A DNA stretch of 53,122 nt from NCBI RefSeq assembly GCF_002860165.1, contig NZ_PGUZ01000032.1, positions 1 through 53,122 of the forward strand, written 5' to 3'. The notes beneath the pieces are model-generated. The model was not told the origin of the DNA and ran no database searches. It was given only the letters and a program-made list of their open reading frames with translations. Positions 42,869 through 53,122 of this stretch are shown here, piece after piece. The first letter of the stretch is position 1. Each line of letters opens with the position of its first letter. This DNA is from Bacillus sp. V3-13. GTDB lineage: Bacteria > Bacillota > Bacilli > Bacillales > Cytobacillaceae. Made by a program: the position numbers and the translations under genes.

Positions 42869-44680
42869 CTATAACGACTTTCGCAACTGGATAATTTCCA
42901 TCGCGATAGCGGCTGCTCTTGCAAAATCTTTTTGGCGGTCTGCTTCCTTTTCTTCTGCCTCTTTTTCTTTTATCATTAACATCTTTTGATAATTCAACAC
43001 CTGTTTGATATAATCGGACATTTCCTGCTGACTGATCTCTTCATTGATAGACATCATTTCAATGTCCGCAACAAGCCTTTTCAGCCTGGGATCTTGAAGA
43101 TAATTTAAAAATGCGCTTGGATCAGGAGCTCTCCCGTCCTCGTAATAGCCAAATAAATACGTAATAATTGCCTGATGTTCATCAATATTAAATGAATTAC
43201 CTGCAAGCAGCTCCTGCACTTTATAAGCGACATCACTGCTTCTGAGCATATGGGCAATCAGCCTTCTTTCAGCAGTATGATAAGCAGGCTTCAATTGATC
43301 GGCTTTCATTGCCCCTGCCCATGTTTTCGCGGGCCTTTCAGCGCTCTTGCTTGTTTTTTTGCGGTTTTCAGCACGGGTATACTGCTGCTGCTCCTGCTTT
43401 AACGCATCGAGGGACAATGAGAACTCCGATGCAAGCTGGCGTAAATAATGATCCTTCTCGACTGCTTTGTCGAGGCGGCTGATTTCCTTTAATACTTCTT
43501 CGATATACTGGAGCCGATCTCCTTCATCTTGAAGGTTTTTCCCTCTCCGATAATACAGAAGCTTAAAAGACATGAAAGGAATGCTGGCCCCTATTACATC
43601 ATTGCGAAATTTATCAGGACCAAATTTCTTGATATAGTCATCAGGGTCCATACCGTCAGGCATCTGTGCTACTCTTATGTAGCATCCTGCCTGGAACAGG
43701 GCGGTTGCTGCCCGAAAAGCAGCTTCTACTCCTGCATTATCGGCATCATAACAGATGATAACCGACTGGACGTTCCGCTTTATAAGGGCAATATGCTCAT
43801 CAGTGAGCGCTGTACCCATGGTCGCTATTCCATTTTCGACGCCTGACCGGTCTGCAGCTATTACATCAGCGAACCCTTCAAACAGAACGGCTTGCTGAAG
43901 CTTCCGAATACTCGGGCGGGCCAGGTGAAAATTATATAAAATTTTGCTTTTATTAAAGATTGCCGTCTCGGGACTATTCAAATATTTAGGCTCATCGGCC
44001 CCCAATGATCTCCCGGAAAAAGCAATCGTATTTCCGCTTTTATCCAGTATCGGGAACATAATTCTGTCCCGAAAACGGTCAAAAAAGCTTCCATCCTTTT
44101 CCCTTTTGATGATTAAGCCGGCTTTCTCCATCAATGAGGTGGAGAAACCTCTTTTCGCCAAAAACTTATAGACAAAATCCCATGTGCCAAGCGCATAGCC
44201 AACCTGGAATTTGTTGATGGATTCCATCGTAAATCCCCTGCCGAGCAAGTACTCAAGCGCATGCTGACCGTCTTTTGTGTTTACAAGCAAATGATGATAA
44301 AATTTCCGTAACAGTTCATGGGCCTCGATCATTTGTTGGTTCTCTTTCGAAACCGGTTTCCCTGCTGCCACTGCAGAAAGATCCAGCTGAAGATCGATAT
44401 TCGCTCTATCAGCGAGTTTAATCGCAGCCTCCATAAACGTCAAACCTTCTGCCTCCATCAGAAATGAATAGGCATTTCCGCCAGCCCCGCACCCAAAGCA
44501 ATGGTATATTTGTTTATCAGGCGAAACGGAAAATGAAGGGCTATTCTCTCCATGAAAAGGACATAAGCCGAAATAATTGCGTCCCTGCTTTTTCAGCTGA
44601 ACATAATCGCTTATGACATCAACAATATCAATCGCTTGCCGTATCTCATTTAATTTTTCTTCGGCAATTCGTTCTGCCAT
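42869..44680 (-). CDS. dnaG: DNA primase DnaG
   Basis: Synthesises RNA primers at the replication fork. The 603-aa protein has a CHC2 zinc domain ([11 protein letters not shown] and [13 protein letters not shown], about 40-75), the catalytic core with the TOPRIM metal-site motifs ([16 protein letters not shown], about 260-275, and ICYDADNAG, about 308-316), and a C-terminal helicase-interaction region (about 455-603). GGAGATG is upstream of the ATG. Followed by sigA at 50 bp. No rpsU is seen upstream. Confidence 0.96.
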   Translation of the reverse strand: MAERIAEEKLNEIRQAIDIVDVISDYVQLKKQGRNYFGLCPFHGENSPSFSVSPDKQIYHCFGCGAGGNAYSFLMEAEGLTFMEAAIKLADRANIDLQLDLSAVAAGKPVSKENQQMIEAHELLRKFYHHLLVNTKDGQHALEYLLGRGFTMESINKFQVGYALGTWDFVYKFLAKRGFSTSLMEKAGLIIKREKDGSFFDRFRDRIMFPILDKSGNTIAFSGRSLGADEPKYLNSPETAIFNKSKILYNFHLARPSIRKLQQAVLFEGFADVIAADRSGVENGIATMGTALTDEHIALIKRNVQSVIICYDADNAGVEAAFRAATALFQAGCYIRVAQMPDGMDPDDYIKKFGPDKFRNDVIGASIPFMSFKLLYYRRGKNLQDEGDRLQYIEEVLKEISRLDKAVEKDHYLRQLASEFSLSLDALKQEQQQYTRAENRKKTSKSAERPAKTWAGAMKADQLKPAYHTAERRLIAHMLRSSDVAYKVQELLAGNSFNIDEHQAIITYLFGYYEDGRAPDPSAFLNYLQDPRLKRLVADIEMMSINEEISQQEMSDYIKQVLNYQKMLMIKEKEAEEKEADRQKDFARAAAIAMEIIQLRKSL

Positions 44681-44723
44681 GTTGAGTGCATCTCCGTTTA
44701 ACTATTTAGATATTCTGGAAAAA

Positions 44724-45182
44724 TCAACGAATCCCTGCAAATTTCGACAAAATGTTTGTCAGCTTATTGACAAATCTTGACCTGTCCCTGTCCGTGTAAG
44801 GCTTGGGACCTTTTCCATAAATACCGCGCCTGCGCGCTTTGGCGGAAAGATACCGCAAATCAAGAGCTGTATCAATGTCCTTTTCTTCAAATAAAGTTCC
44901 CCGTGGAGATAATACATAAACCCCGATACCGAGCAGGGTCGAGGCGAGACCGATATCCTGGGTCACCGTAATATCACCCTTTTTCACATGATTCATGATG
45001 TACAAATCTACAGCTTCCTTTCCTGCATCAACGTACTTCCAGACCGCTTCGCCATCGTTCCGTTTGACATGGTTATAAGAAGCGATAAAAATAGGCTCGA
45101 CTGAGAAAGAAGCTGCAATTTCGACAATTTCCTTTTGAACAGGACACGAATCTGCATCCACAAATAAATCTGGAATGCCCAT
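44724..45182 (-). CDS. yqxD: UPF0178 protein YqxD
   Basis: A 152-aa member of UPF0178 (YaiI/YqxD), a putative PIN-like nuclease fold: LFVDADSCPVQKEI (acidic site, about 6-19), DITVTQDIGLASTLL (about 71-85) and SPRGTLFEEKDIDTAL. The frame is open to 45347, but upstream residues do not look like the family, and the ATG at 45182 gives normal length. It lacks a close SD; GGGGGG is 17 bases off and is followed by an out-of-frame ATG-TAG. The start is therefore uncertain. The function is unproven. Confidence 0.85.
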   Translation of the reverse strand: MGIPDLFVDADSCPVQKEIVEIAASFSVEPIFIASYNHVKRNDGEAVWKYVDAGKEAVDLYIMNHVKKGDITVTQDIGLASTLLGIGVYVLSPRGTLFEEKDIDTALDLRYLSAKARRRGIYGKGPKPYTDRDRSRFVNKLTNILSKFAGIR

Positions 45183-45436
45183 TTTACTAGTAATTCTACA
45201 TCCCCCCGGATATTCCTTCTTTCTTTGAACAACTTTCTGAATTGGAAATATGTCGAATATTTTTTGGCTGGTTTTCTTGACATCTGACAATAAATAGTTT
45301 ATTCGTTCAGATTGAAGTCTAAACCTAATCATGTGTATTTTTATCACAATTTTTTATTATAGTATAGAAATGTTCATTTTTCCATTAATATTGCTTAAAA
45401 AATAGATGTGAAAAAATTGTGTATCGGTAACCACAA

Positions 45437-45463
45437 GAAAAGCACCTATCAAAAATAAGTGCT
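45437..45463 (-). terminator. Probable terminator of ccpN-ppsR
   Basis: On the minus strand AGCAC..TA pairs with TA.GTGCT around an A/T-rich loop, followed by TTTTCTTG. The stem overlaps the ppsR stop codon. Moderate strength. Confidence 0.55.
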
Positions 45464-46280
45464 AATTCACAGAATTTCTCTTTTGAAAAAGATTAAGGAT
45501 GATATTTGCCGTCTCTTCTACCGCTTTGTTTGTGACGTCAATGATCGGACAGCCTATTTTATGCACGATTTTGTCAAAGTAGACCAGTTCTTCTTTAATC
45601 CGTTCAATATTCGCATAGCTGGCTTTATCATTTAATCCGAGTGAGCGCAGTCGCTCCCTGCGAATATTGTTCAAATTCTCGGGTCTAATTTTTAAACCGA
45701 AGCACTTTTCCGGGGAGACATAAAAAAGCTCTTCCGGAGGATCTACCTCAGGAACAATCGGGACGTTGGCGACCTTAAGCCGTTTAAGCGCCAAGTACTG
45801 GGACAGTGGTGTTTTTGAAGTCCTCGACACACCGACCAGAACAATGTCTGCTTTTAAAATTCCACGCGGATCCCTGCCGTCATCATATTTTACGGCAAAT
45901 TCGATCGCCTCAACCTTTTTAAAGTATTCCTCATCAAGCTTGCGGACAAGGCCGGGCTCGTATAAAGGTGTTTCCCCGCAAATTTGCTGGATGCGGTCCA
46001 TCAGCGGACCGATAATATCGAATGCGTAGATGCCCTCTTTCACCGAGGCCTCCTGCATATATGCCCTCATCTCAGGTTTGACGAGTGTATAGGCAATCAT
46101 TCCATGATTGGTTTTCGCCAATGTAATCACTTCATCAATATTCGTTTTCTCTTCCACATATGGAAAACGTTTTATTGTAACGTCGCTGCCGTTGAATTGG
46201 CTGATTGCCGCTTTAGTAACGAGCTCGGCCGTTTCTCCAACGGAATCGGATACGACGTAAATAATCGGCAAATTACCCAT
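45462..46280 (-). CDS. ppsR: Pyruvate phosphate dikinase regulatory protein (DUF299)
   Basis: A bifunctional kinase/phosphorylase that inactivates and reactivates PPDK or PEP synthase (YqfL in B. subtilis). The 272-aa protein has the P-loop-like [16 protein letters not shown] (about 149-164), preceded by [14 protein letters not shown] near the N-terminus, and [15 protein letters not shown] lies nine bases before the ATG. It lies 19 bp after ccpN, in the gluconeogenesis-control pair conserved in Bacillus. Confidence 0.94.
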   Translation of the reverse strand: MGNLPIIYVVSDSVGETAELVTKAAISQFNGSDVTIKRFPYVEEKTNIDEVITLAKTNHGMIAYTLVKPEMRAYMQEASVKEGIYAFDIIGPLMDRIQQICGETPLYEPGLVRKLDEEYFKKVEAIEFAVKYDDGRDPRGILKADIVLVGVSRTSKTPLSQYLALKRLKVANVPIVPEVDPPEELFYVSPEKCFGLKIRPENLNNIRRERLRSLGLNDKASYANIERIKEELVYFDKIVHKIGCPIIDVTNKAVEETANIILNLFQKRNSVN

Positions 46281-46299
46281 TTCCTAAATCTCCCCTTTG

Positions 46300-46929
46300 T
46301 CAATCATGAGCAAGCGAAACGAACGCTTTTGTAATATTCGTTTTCGTAATCCGTCCGGTTACTTCAAATCCCTGTTCGGTTTCTTTCACGACCGGCAAAG
46401 CATCAATTTGTTTATCTATCAGAATTTTAGCAATGTCGATCAAAAGGTCCTCTTTATGACACATCGTAATGTTTGGCATCCTCGTCATGATGATATGGAC
46501 CGGTATGCTCGTAAGCTCCTGCTTGCCAATACTGGCCCTGAGCAAGTCCTTTCTTGATAAGACACCCATTAAAACCGACCGTTCATCGACAACAAACAAC
46601 GTTCCGACATCTTCAAGGAACATCGTACAAATCGCATCATAAACGGAAACATTTTCATTGACGACAACCGGAATCGACTGGTAATCCTTGACGTAAAGTT
46701 TTTTGAGGTTTTCAGTGAGCAGCTGCGTCCCCGATTTTCCCGTATAAAAATAACCCACTCTTGGCCGGGCATCCAAAAATCCTGCCATCGTTAAAATGGC
46801 GAGATCGGGCCTCAAGGTCGCTCTCGTCAGATTTAATTGTTCGGCAATATGCTCGCCTGTGATCGGGCCATTTTCTTTCACAATTTCCAATATTAATTCT
46901 TGCCGTTTCGTTAGTTCGATTGTTCTCAC
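46300..46929 (-). CDS. ccpN: Catabolite repressor CcpN (HTH plus two CBS domains)
   Basis: Represses gluconeogenic genes (gapB, pckA) in response to ATP/ADP balance in B. subtilis. The 209-aa protein has an N-terminal winged HTH (about 5-60, LTRATLRPDLAILTMAGFLD) and two CBS domains (about 80-140 and 145-205, VGTLFVVDERSVLMGVLSRK). The start is a GTG at 46929; the sequence after it (TIELTKRQELILEIVKENGP) aligns with CcpN from memory. First gene of ccpN-ppsR. Confidence 0.94.
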   Translation of the reverse strand: MRTIELTKRQELILEIVKENGPITGEHIAEQLNLTRATLRPDLAILTMAGFLDARPRVGYFYTGKSGTQLLTENLKKLYVKDYQSIPVVVNENVSVYDAICTMFLEDVGTLFVVDERSVLMGVLSRKDLLRASIGKQELTSIPVHIIMTRMPNITMCHKEDLLIDIAKILIDKQIDALPVVKETEQGFEVTGRITKTNITKAFVSLAHD

Positions 46930-47034
46930 CGCCTAGCATCCCTGTAAAATAGCCGTTCTTCTTAAATACTTGCTGCTGGACTGGAACGCTTTTCATTTAT
47001 GTCCAAGCCGATAATGACATACTTTTATAGAAAT

Positions 47035-47062
47035 ATTATATACCATTTATCGAAAATAGGAA
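47035..47062 (-). promoter_or_regulatory. Candidate promoter of ccpN
   Basis: On the minus strand TTCCTA (47062-47057), 16 bp, perfect TATAAT (47040-47035). The -35 is weak. It lies about 105 bp before the ccpN start. Confidence 0.4.
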
Positions 47063-47084
47063 GAATGATTATGATCAAAAGTTG

Positions 47085-47113
47085 AAAAGCCTGTCGAACA
47101 GGACAGGCTTTTG
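47085..47113 (-). terminator. Rho-independent terminator of glyQS
   Basis: On the minus strand AAAAGCCTGTC pairs with GACAGGCTTTT around a six-base loop, ending in T residues, just after the glyS stop. Confidence 0.88.
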
Positions 47114-47118
47114 GAAAT

Positions 47119-49191
47119 CTATTTTACGATGATTTCATTCATTTTCGCAAAATTGTTGATAAGCCGGGCCAGTTTGCCCATCAAAGCCAAGCGGTTTGCA
47201 CGAAGGGACGGGTCATCCGCCATAACCATTGTATGGTCAAAATAATCGTTAATCGGATCCCTTAAAGAAACAAGCACTTCGAATGCTTCTTCATCTCCCT
47301 CGTTTGAGTCCATTTGTTCTGACGCCGTTAAATAGCTTTGGAACAACGTTTTTTCGTATTCATTTTCAAACAGCTCGCGATGAATTTCACCATCAGCATT
47401 AGCTTTGCCGGCGATATTCAAAACACGGCTAAGGGCCTCCATGCTTTCTTTAAAGCCGGGTTCATCCTTTTTCCGGTCAAGAATTTCAGCTTTTTTTACG
47501 AGTGACGCCGGAGCGCCAATTCGCCCGCCAAGCACTGCTTCAATTAAATCGTAACGAATGCCCCGTTCCTGGAGCAGATGTTTAATGCGCAGCTTGAAAA
47601 ATTGGACAAGCTCGGTGAATAAGCTTTCTCTTTCCTTGGCCGAAATATTTTCTTTCATGATGAGCTGAAGCGCCTCAATAAGGAATTGCTCGAAAGGAAC
47701 CCGCCAGCCTTTGTTGATCAGCGTTTGGATGATGCCCGTTGCCTGCCGCCTCAGCGCATATGGATCCTGGGAACCGGTAGGCAATTTGCCGATGCTAAAG
47801 AATGAAACGATTGTATCAAGCTTATCCGCAACCGCAAGCACTGCACTGACATTTGCAGCAGGAGTGCGGTCTTCAGCATTGCGGGGCATGTAATGCTCAT
47901 TAACGGCTGCGGCAACCTCAGGTGCCTCACCTTGCTGCAATGCATATTTTTCACCCATCGTCCCTTGCAGTTCGGGAAATTCATAGACCATTTGCGTGAC
48001 CAGGTCAAACTTGCAAATTTGTGCCGCCCTGTCGGCTGCCTCGCGCTCACGCTCAGTAAAGCCAAGCAAGTCTGCCAGCCGGTTCACAAGCTCTCTGGCT
48101 CTGCTGACTTTGCTGGCAAGAGTGCCTATTTCTTCGTGATAAACGATCGAATCAAGCTTTTGCAGCGCTGTTTCAATCTTGAGCTTTTGATCCTCCCTGA
48201 AAAAGAACGCTGCATCCGCCAGCCTGGCCCGCAGAACCTTTTCGTTTCCTTTTGCAACCTTCTCAAGATGCTGATGATCCCCGTTCCGGACCGTCACGAA
48301 GTAGGGAAGAAGGTTACCGCTCTGCGATTTTACCGGAAAATAGCGCTGGTGCTCCTTCATGGATGTAATTAACACCTCTTCGGGAAGTTCGAGAAAGCTC
48401 TGCTCAAACTGGCCAAATAATGCTGTCGGATACTCAACAAGGTTATTAACCTCTTCCAACAACTCTTCATCAATCGGAATCGTCCACTGCTTTTCCTCTG
48501 CAATCCGGCTGATTTGGGTGATGATCGCCTGTTTTCTTTCAGCTGCATCGGCGATTACAAACTGGCTGAGCAGCGCTTTCGTATATTCATCAGGGGATGA
48601 AAGGCTAATCTCTTTGCCGAGAAAGCGATGTCCGTACGTTTTGTTCCCTGAGACTACACGCGCAATCGTCATTGGAATCACTTCGTTGCCATACAAGACG
48701 ACAATCCATTTTATCGGCCTGACATATTTTAAATCTTCGTTTGCCCAGCGCATGTTTTTTGGAAATGTCAGACTCGTAACCACCTGTTTTAATTCAGGAA
48801 GCAAGGCAGCTGTTTTTTCGCCTTTCGTGAACTTTTTGACGTGAACATACTCGACACCGTTAATCTCTTTAAAATAAAGATCATCAACGCTTTTGCCCTG
48901 GCCGCGTGAAAATCCTTCCGCTGCTTTCGTCCATTCCCCCTGATCGTTGACAGCAATCTTTTTTGCCGGCCCTTTTGCTTCTTCGTGAATATCCTCCTGT
49001 GTTTCATCAACATTCGTGATTAAAAGAGCAAGGCGGCGCGGAGTTGAAAACGAATTTACCGTATCAAAGCTGATTTTTCTCTCTTCCAGCCATGATTGAA
49101 CCTTTTCGGAAAGCTGATTTACCGAGTCTGTAATCACCCTGGCAGGCAGTTCTTCAAGGCCGATTTCCAGCAATAAATCACGTTTATTCAC
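47119..49191 (-). CDS. glyS: Glycyl-tRNA synthetase beta subunit
   Basis: Binds tRNA-Gly and, with GlyQ, forms the alpha2-beta2 glycyl-tRNA synthetase. The 690-aa protein begins [16 protein letters not shown] and contains the HD-like and anticodon-binding regions (for example [20 protein letters not shown] near the end). The start is a GTG at 49191 after GGGGTG with six-base spacing; the GTG nine bases earlier is part of that site. It overlaps the glyQ stop by 8 bp (GTGAATAA), suggesting coupled translation. Confidence 0.95.
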   Translation of the reverse strand: MNKRDLLLEIGLEELPARVITDSVNQLSEKVQSWLEERKISFDTVNSFSTPRRLALLITNVDETQEDIHEEAKGPAKKIAVNDQGEWTKAAEGFSRGQGKSVDDLYFKEINGVEYVHVKKFTKGEKTAALLPELKQVVTSLTFPKNMRWANEDLKYVRPIKWIVVLYGNEVIPMTIARVVSGNKTYGHRFLGKEISLSSPDEYTKALLSQFVIADAAERKQAIITQISRIAEEKQWTIPIDEELLEEVNNLVEYPTALFGQFEQSFLELPEEVLITSMKEHQRYFPVKSQSGNLLPYFVTVRNGDHQHLEKVAKGNEKVLRARLADAAFFFREDQKLKIETALQKLDSIVYHEEIGTLASKVSRARELVNRLADLLGFTEREREAADRAAQICKFDLVTQMVYEFPELQGTMGEKYALQQGEAPEVAAAVNEHYMPRNAEDRTPAANVSAVLAVADKLDTIVSFFSIGKLPTGSQDPYALRRQATGIIQTLINKGWRVPFEQFLIEALQLIMKENISAKERESLFTELVQFFKLRIKHLLQERGIRYDLIEAVLGGRIGAPASLVKKAEILDRKKDEPGFKESMEALSRVLNIAGKANADGEIHRELFENEYEKTLFQSYLTASEQMDSNEGDEEAFEVLVSLRDPINDYFDHTMVMADDPSLRANRLALMGKLARLINNFAKMNEIIVK

Positions 49192-50074
49192 TTTTTTCAC
49201 CCCGTTTCTGAGCTAATATCGGGAAGCCGAGCTTCTCCCGTTCTTCATAAAATGTTTTCGCGATGTTCCGCGCCAGATTCCGGCAGCGGGCAATATAGCC
49301 GGTCCTTTCTGTTACCGAAATCGCGCCGCGCGCATCAAGGATATTAAACACGTGGGAGCATTTTAGCACATAGTCATAAGCAGGGTGGACAAGCCCTTCG
49401 TCCATTTGCCGGTGCGCTTCTTTTTCATAAATATTGAAAAGGTTGAAGAGCATGTCAGGATCGGACGTCTCAAACGTATACTTTGAATGCTCGTATTCGG
49501 GCTGAAGGAAAATGTCGCGCACGGTAAAGCCTTCCGTCCACTCAAGATCAAAGACATTTTCCTTATCCTGAATGTAGGAAGCGAGCCTTTCGATTCCATA
49601 AGTAATTTCAACAGAGACAGGTTTGCACTCCAATCCGCCGACTTGCTGGAAGTAGGTAAACTGCGTGATTTCCATCCCGTCAAGCCAAACCTCCCAGCCT
49701 AGTCCGGCACAGCCGAGTGAAGGATTTTCCCAGTTATCTTCAACAAAACGGATATCGTGCTCGAGCGGGTCAATGCCCAGCGCCTTCAGTGAGTCAAGGT
49801 ATAGTTCCTGAATATTGTCGGGAGAAGGCTTCATAATAACCTGGAATTGGTGATGCTGGTATAGACGGTTTGGATTCTCTCCGTAGCGGCCGTCAGCGGG
49901 ACGCCGTGATGGTTCTACATAAGCGACATTCCACGGCTCAGGCCCGATCGCTCTCAGGAATGTGTAAGGGCTCATCGTTCCCGCCCCTTTTTCGACATCA
50001 TAAGCCTGCATCAAAATACAGCCTTGGCCGGACCAATGCTTTTGCAATGTCAAAATCATGTTTTGAATGTTCAC
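49184..50074 (-). CDS. glyQ: Glycyl-tRNA synthetase alpha subunit
   Basis: The catalytic subunit that activates glycine. 296 aa with [18 protein letters not shown] at the start, the class-II region [40 protein letters not shown] and the conserved ERLASYIQ. The start is a GTG at 50074 after GAGGTGG. The longer frame to 50131 would begin before the site and does not match B. subtilis GlyQ. It is the first gene of glyQS and is controlled by the T-box leader. Confidence 0.96.
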   Translation of the reverse strand: MNIQNMILTLQKHWSGQGCILMQAYDVEKGAGTMSPYTFLRAIGPEPWNVAYVEPSRRPADGRYGENPNRLYQHHQFQVIMKPSPDNIQELYLDSLKALGIDPLEHDIRFVEDNWENPSLGCAGLGWEVWLDGMEITQFTYFQQVGGLECKPVSVEITYGIERLASYIQDKENVFDLEWTEGFTVRDIFLQPEYEHSKYTFETSDPDMLFNLFNIYEKEAHRQMDEGLVHPAYDYVLKCSHVFNILDARGAISVTERTGYIARCRNLARNIAKTFYEEREKLGFPILAQKRGEKSE

Positions 50075-50193
50075 ATGACCACCTCTTTCTTTTAAAATTT
50101 TCGTATTTTCCACATTCAGGACACTGCACATTCAGGTGACTCATATCACAGTGGCCAGGGATTAACATGTAATACATAAGGAAATGAAAGCAC

Positions 50194-50417
50194 AAAAAAC
50201 TCCCGTTCCTATGCATTACGCATAGGGACGAGAGTTACCCGCGGTTCCACCCTATTTGCTGCCGTCGCGGCAGCCGCCTTCATTTTTGCAAAAAGCAAAA
50301 TGTTGCTCCGGAACGCCTTTCCCCGAGCTTTCTATTTTCCGGCTTGCACCATCCCGGAATCGCTTTTATAGAGGTGAGCTGGGTACTCTTTTCCTTCACC
50401 GCAACCTATTAATTTTA
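50194..50417 (-). ncRNA. Glycine T-box riboswitch leader of glyQS
   Basis: Read on the minus strand, the highly conserved T-box AGGGTGGAACCGCG is at 50253-50240. It is followed by a terminator whose stem (ACTCTCGTCCCTATGC with GCATAGGAACGGGAGT) ends in six T at about 50194-50237. In Stem I the element GAAAGGCGTTCCGGAGCAA contains the GGC glycine specifier at 50317-50315, as in the Geobacillus and Bacillus glyQS leaders. Uncharged tRNA-Gly should base-pair with it and the T-box and favour antitermination. It is compact, with no obvious Stem II. Confidence 0.95.
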
Positions 50418-50423
50418 ATTTGA

Positions 50424-50452
50424 ATATTAGCAATAACCAATCTGTTTGTCAA
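50424..50452 (-). promoter_or_regulatory. Sigma-A promoter of the glyQS T-box transcript
   Basis: On the minus strand perfect TTGACA (50452-50447), 17 bp, TAATAT (50429-50424). It sits directly after the recO stop codon. Confidence 0.8.
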
Positions 50453-50454
50453 TA

Positions 50455-51210
50455 TTATGATAGCATATCACGCATTTTATCGATTTGGTCCAGGAACTTT
50501 TTTGTTTTTAAATGAAGCCCCGAGTATTCTTCGTAATAGGCCGATATCACTTTTTTCAGCTCATCCTTCGTTTCTTGTTTGACCGAGATATTCCCGAGCC
50601 GCGAAAGGTCAAAAGCCTGGAAGAGGCGGAGCAGCTTTACCGTCGCAGGAGCTATTTGATAGCGGTATGGATCTTGATGCTCACAGCGATGGCAAATAAG
50701 CCCGCCTTCTTTGATGGAAAAAGAAAAATGCCCGTCGGTACTTCCGCACACAGAGCATTGGTTTAATACAGGATGGAGACCAAGGACACCCAGCATTTTC
50801 ATTTCATAAATGTTCGTCAATATCTCAAGGTCGTATCCTTCATTCATGTATTGCAGCGTCTGGTAAAGCAGTTCAAAAAGATAAGGATTGGGTTTCTTTT
50901 CATCCGTGCTTTTATCTGTCAGGTCAACAATATAACTCGCGTAGGCGGTTAAAAAAATGTCTTCGCGGATCGACCGCATCGAGGAAACAAGCTCCCCTTG
51001 CTGGAGATTGCCAAGACCGCTTCCTTTTTGGATTAAAAAATAACCATATGTAAAAAGCTGGGTGATTGCGGAGAGCCGGCTGTTTGTCTTTTTAGCTCCC
51101 CTAGCCATCACACCAACCTTTCCCCATTCACGTGTATATAAAGTGACAATTTTATTCGTTTCACCATAGTCTGTAGCTTTAATGACAATGCCTTCGCACT
51201 TTTGAAGCAT
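50455..51210 (-). CDS. recO: DNA repair protein RecO
   Basis: Loads RecA with RecR on single-stranded DNA in recombinational repair. The 251-aa protein has an N-terminal OB fold ([39 protein letters not shown]) and a zinc-finger pair CSVC...CHRC (about 155-180). I start at the ATG at 51210, which fits B. subtilis RecO and has a modest GGTGG site; the ATG 12 bases earlier is less likely. It lies just after yqzL. Confidence 0.93.
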   Translation of the reverse strand: MLQKCEGIVIKATDYGETNKIVTLYTREWGKVGVMARGAKKTNSRLSAITQLFTYGYFLIQKGSGLGNLQQGELVSSMRSIREDIFLTAYASYIVDLTDKSTDEKKPNPYLFELLYQTLQYMNEGYDLEILTNIYEMKMLGVLGLHPVLNQCSVCGSTDGHFSFSIKEGGLICHRCEHQDPYRYQIAPATVKLLRLFQAFDLSRLGNISVKQETKDELKKVISAYYEEYSGLHLKTKKFLDQIDKMRDMLS

Positions 51211-51240
51211 AGCTGCCACCATCCATTACATTAGACAAAC

Positions 51241-51384
51241 CTATGAGATGGGAAAATCTACCTCTGCTAGCTCAACTTCTTGACTTCCGGGTATTTCTTG
51301 TGTGTCCTTCTCCAATTCCTTAAAGAGAAGATATGTGTCAATATTACCTGTCTGCGAAAAAACCTTCCAGGTAAAATCCAACAT
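51241..51384 (-). CDS. yqzL: YqzL family small protein
   Basis: A 47-aa protein, MLDFTWKVFSQTGNIDTYLL then FKELEKDTQEIPGSQEVELA and a short end, matching the Bacillus YqzL family by the TWxVFSQTGNIDTYLLFKELE pattern. AAAGGTGGGGG precedes the ATG. The gene lies between era and recO, as in B. subtilis. Function unknown. It is easily missed because of its size. Confidence 0.88.
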   Translation of the reverse strand: MLDFTWKVFSQTGNIDTYLLFKELEKDTQEIPGSQEVELAEVDFPIS

Positions 51385-51522
51385 CGAAAACCCCCACCTT
51401 TCGATTATTCACTAGCACTTCTGGTCCCAATTCCTTTACATTTATCATAGCCTGTCACTCAAAAATCATGAGACGAAAAATTTGTTAATCTGTTACATGC
51501 ATAAACTTGAAGCTTCAATAAT

Positions 51523-51556
51523 AACTTAGTTAGGGCGAAGATAGCCCTTAAGTTAC
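51523..51556. other. Long imperfect hairpin after era
   Basis: TAACTTA..AGGGC pairs with GCCCT.TAAGTTA around GAAGATA, with a three-base bulge, 10 bp after the era stop. It lacks a U-tract on either strand, so it may be an RNA-processing or mRNA-stability stem rather than a classical terminator. Confidence 0.45.
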
Positions 51557-51565
51557 CCGACCCTT

Positions 51566-52919
<1,354 letters not shown>

Positions 52920-53058
52920 TTACCTTATTTTGCAGTCAATTTCATCGGTTGTTGCAAAAACGTAACAAAAAATATTGAATTTTCTAAAAAATAACCGTTT
53001 TTATTTTATGCTGCTCTGTCATTTTATCGAATTATTGAACCGTTTTCAAACAACATAT

Positions 53059-53122
53059 TAGAAAAGCGCAAGCGCCTTGGTCAGCCCCGACAAGCGCTGG
53101 CCGACTAAGAGCGCCACGTCCT
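53059..53122 (+). repeat. Short-form GC-rich hairpin repeat, cut by window edge
   Basis: TTAGAAAAGCGCAAGCGCCT and onward matches the start of the long repeats for about 42 bases, then diverges into GGCCGACTAAGAGCGCC, giving a short hairpin form (GCGCCTTGGTCAGC pairs with GCCGACTAAGAGCGC with one bulge and wobble pairs). It may continue past the edge. It lies upstream of cdd; 52878-53058 shows nothing else recognisable. Confidence 0.85.

Overview
The window is a chromosomal segment of a spore-forming Bacillaceae bacterium (Firmicutes, moderate GC). The evidence is the gene order glcK-yqgQ-gluP ... pst-pbpA-yqgE-sodA-yqgC-yqgB ... yqfZ-ispG-yqfX-yqfW-zur-znuBC-yqfT-nfo-cshB-yqfQ-ispH-nif3-trmK-cccA ... 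sigA-dnaG-yqxD-ppsR-ccpN-glyS-glyQ-recO-yqzL-era-cdd. This is the yqg/yqf/sigA neighbourhood of the Bacillus subtilis chromosome. Differences from B. subtilis (an FNR-type regulator, a chemoreceptor, phoU, a second SpoVAF-type protein, an acyl-CoA dehydrogenase) show it is another genus or species of the family. I cannot name the species. Most genes lie on the minus strand. I see no prophage, insertion-sequence transposase, CRISPR array, rRNA or tRNA gene.

Layout. 1-8.1 kb: glucokinase, YqgQ, a SpoVAF-like germination protein, rhomboid protease GluP, a tiny membrane protein, L-lactate dehydrogenase, a DUF92 protein overlapping 5-formyl-THF cyclo-ligase, a structured spacer, and ribosomal protein L33. 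8.1-11.9 kb: a three-gene cassette that looks related to alpha-glucan enzymes. It has an HTH+DUF4912 protein, a GH57-like domain without catalytic residues fused to a GT4 glycosyltransferase, and a protein resembling only the N-terminal sandwich domain of GH15 enzymes. 12.2-18.3 kb: two small envelope proteins, then phoU and pstBACS behind a clear PhoP box array. 18.3-27.2 kb: PBP2A, an MFS transporter, Mn-superoxide dismutase, FNR, YqgC, YqgB and a chemoreceptor. 27.4-41.6 kb: isoprenoid genes ispG and ispH, the zinc regulon (zur, znuBC), DNA repair (nfo), RNA helicase cshB, VNTR protein YqfQ, Nif3, TrmK, cytochrome c550, an acyl-CoA dehydrogenase and a membrane protein. 41.7-53 kb: the housekeeping block sigA-dnaG, yqxD, ccpN-ppsR, the T-box controlled glyQS operon, recO, yqzL and cdd-era.

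How the genes connect. PhoP boxes drive pstSCAB for phosphate uptake. Zur, encoded next to znuCB, probably represses znuCB through a box overlapping the promoter. CcpN and PpsR form a carbon-flux operon controlling gluconeogenesis and pyruvate phosphate dikinase. A GGC-specifier T-box couples glyQS to uncharged tRNA-Gly. Ldh, FNR and CccA together suggest facultative respiration and fermentation.

Two families of small non-coding repeats are the most striking non-genic content. The first is a 148-150 bp MITE-like element in two inverted copies (35893-36040 and 39035-39184) with 15-bp terminal inverted repeats; one copy has a perfect 5-bp target duplication. The second is a GC-rich hairpin repeat of about 170 bp. 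It has two essentially identical inverted copies 14 kb apart (13134-13303 and 27173-27342), a cut copy at the left edge, a short form at the right edge and a decayed relic near 14.06 kb.

CDS starts were adjusted from ribosome-binding-site position and remembered orthologue N-termini. All homology calls are from motif recognition and memory, with no database search.
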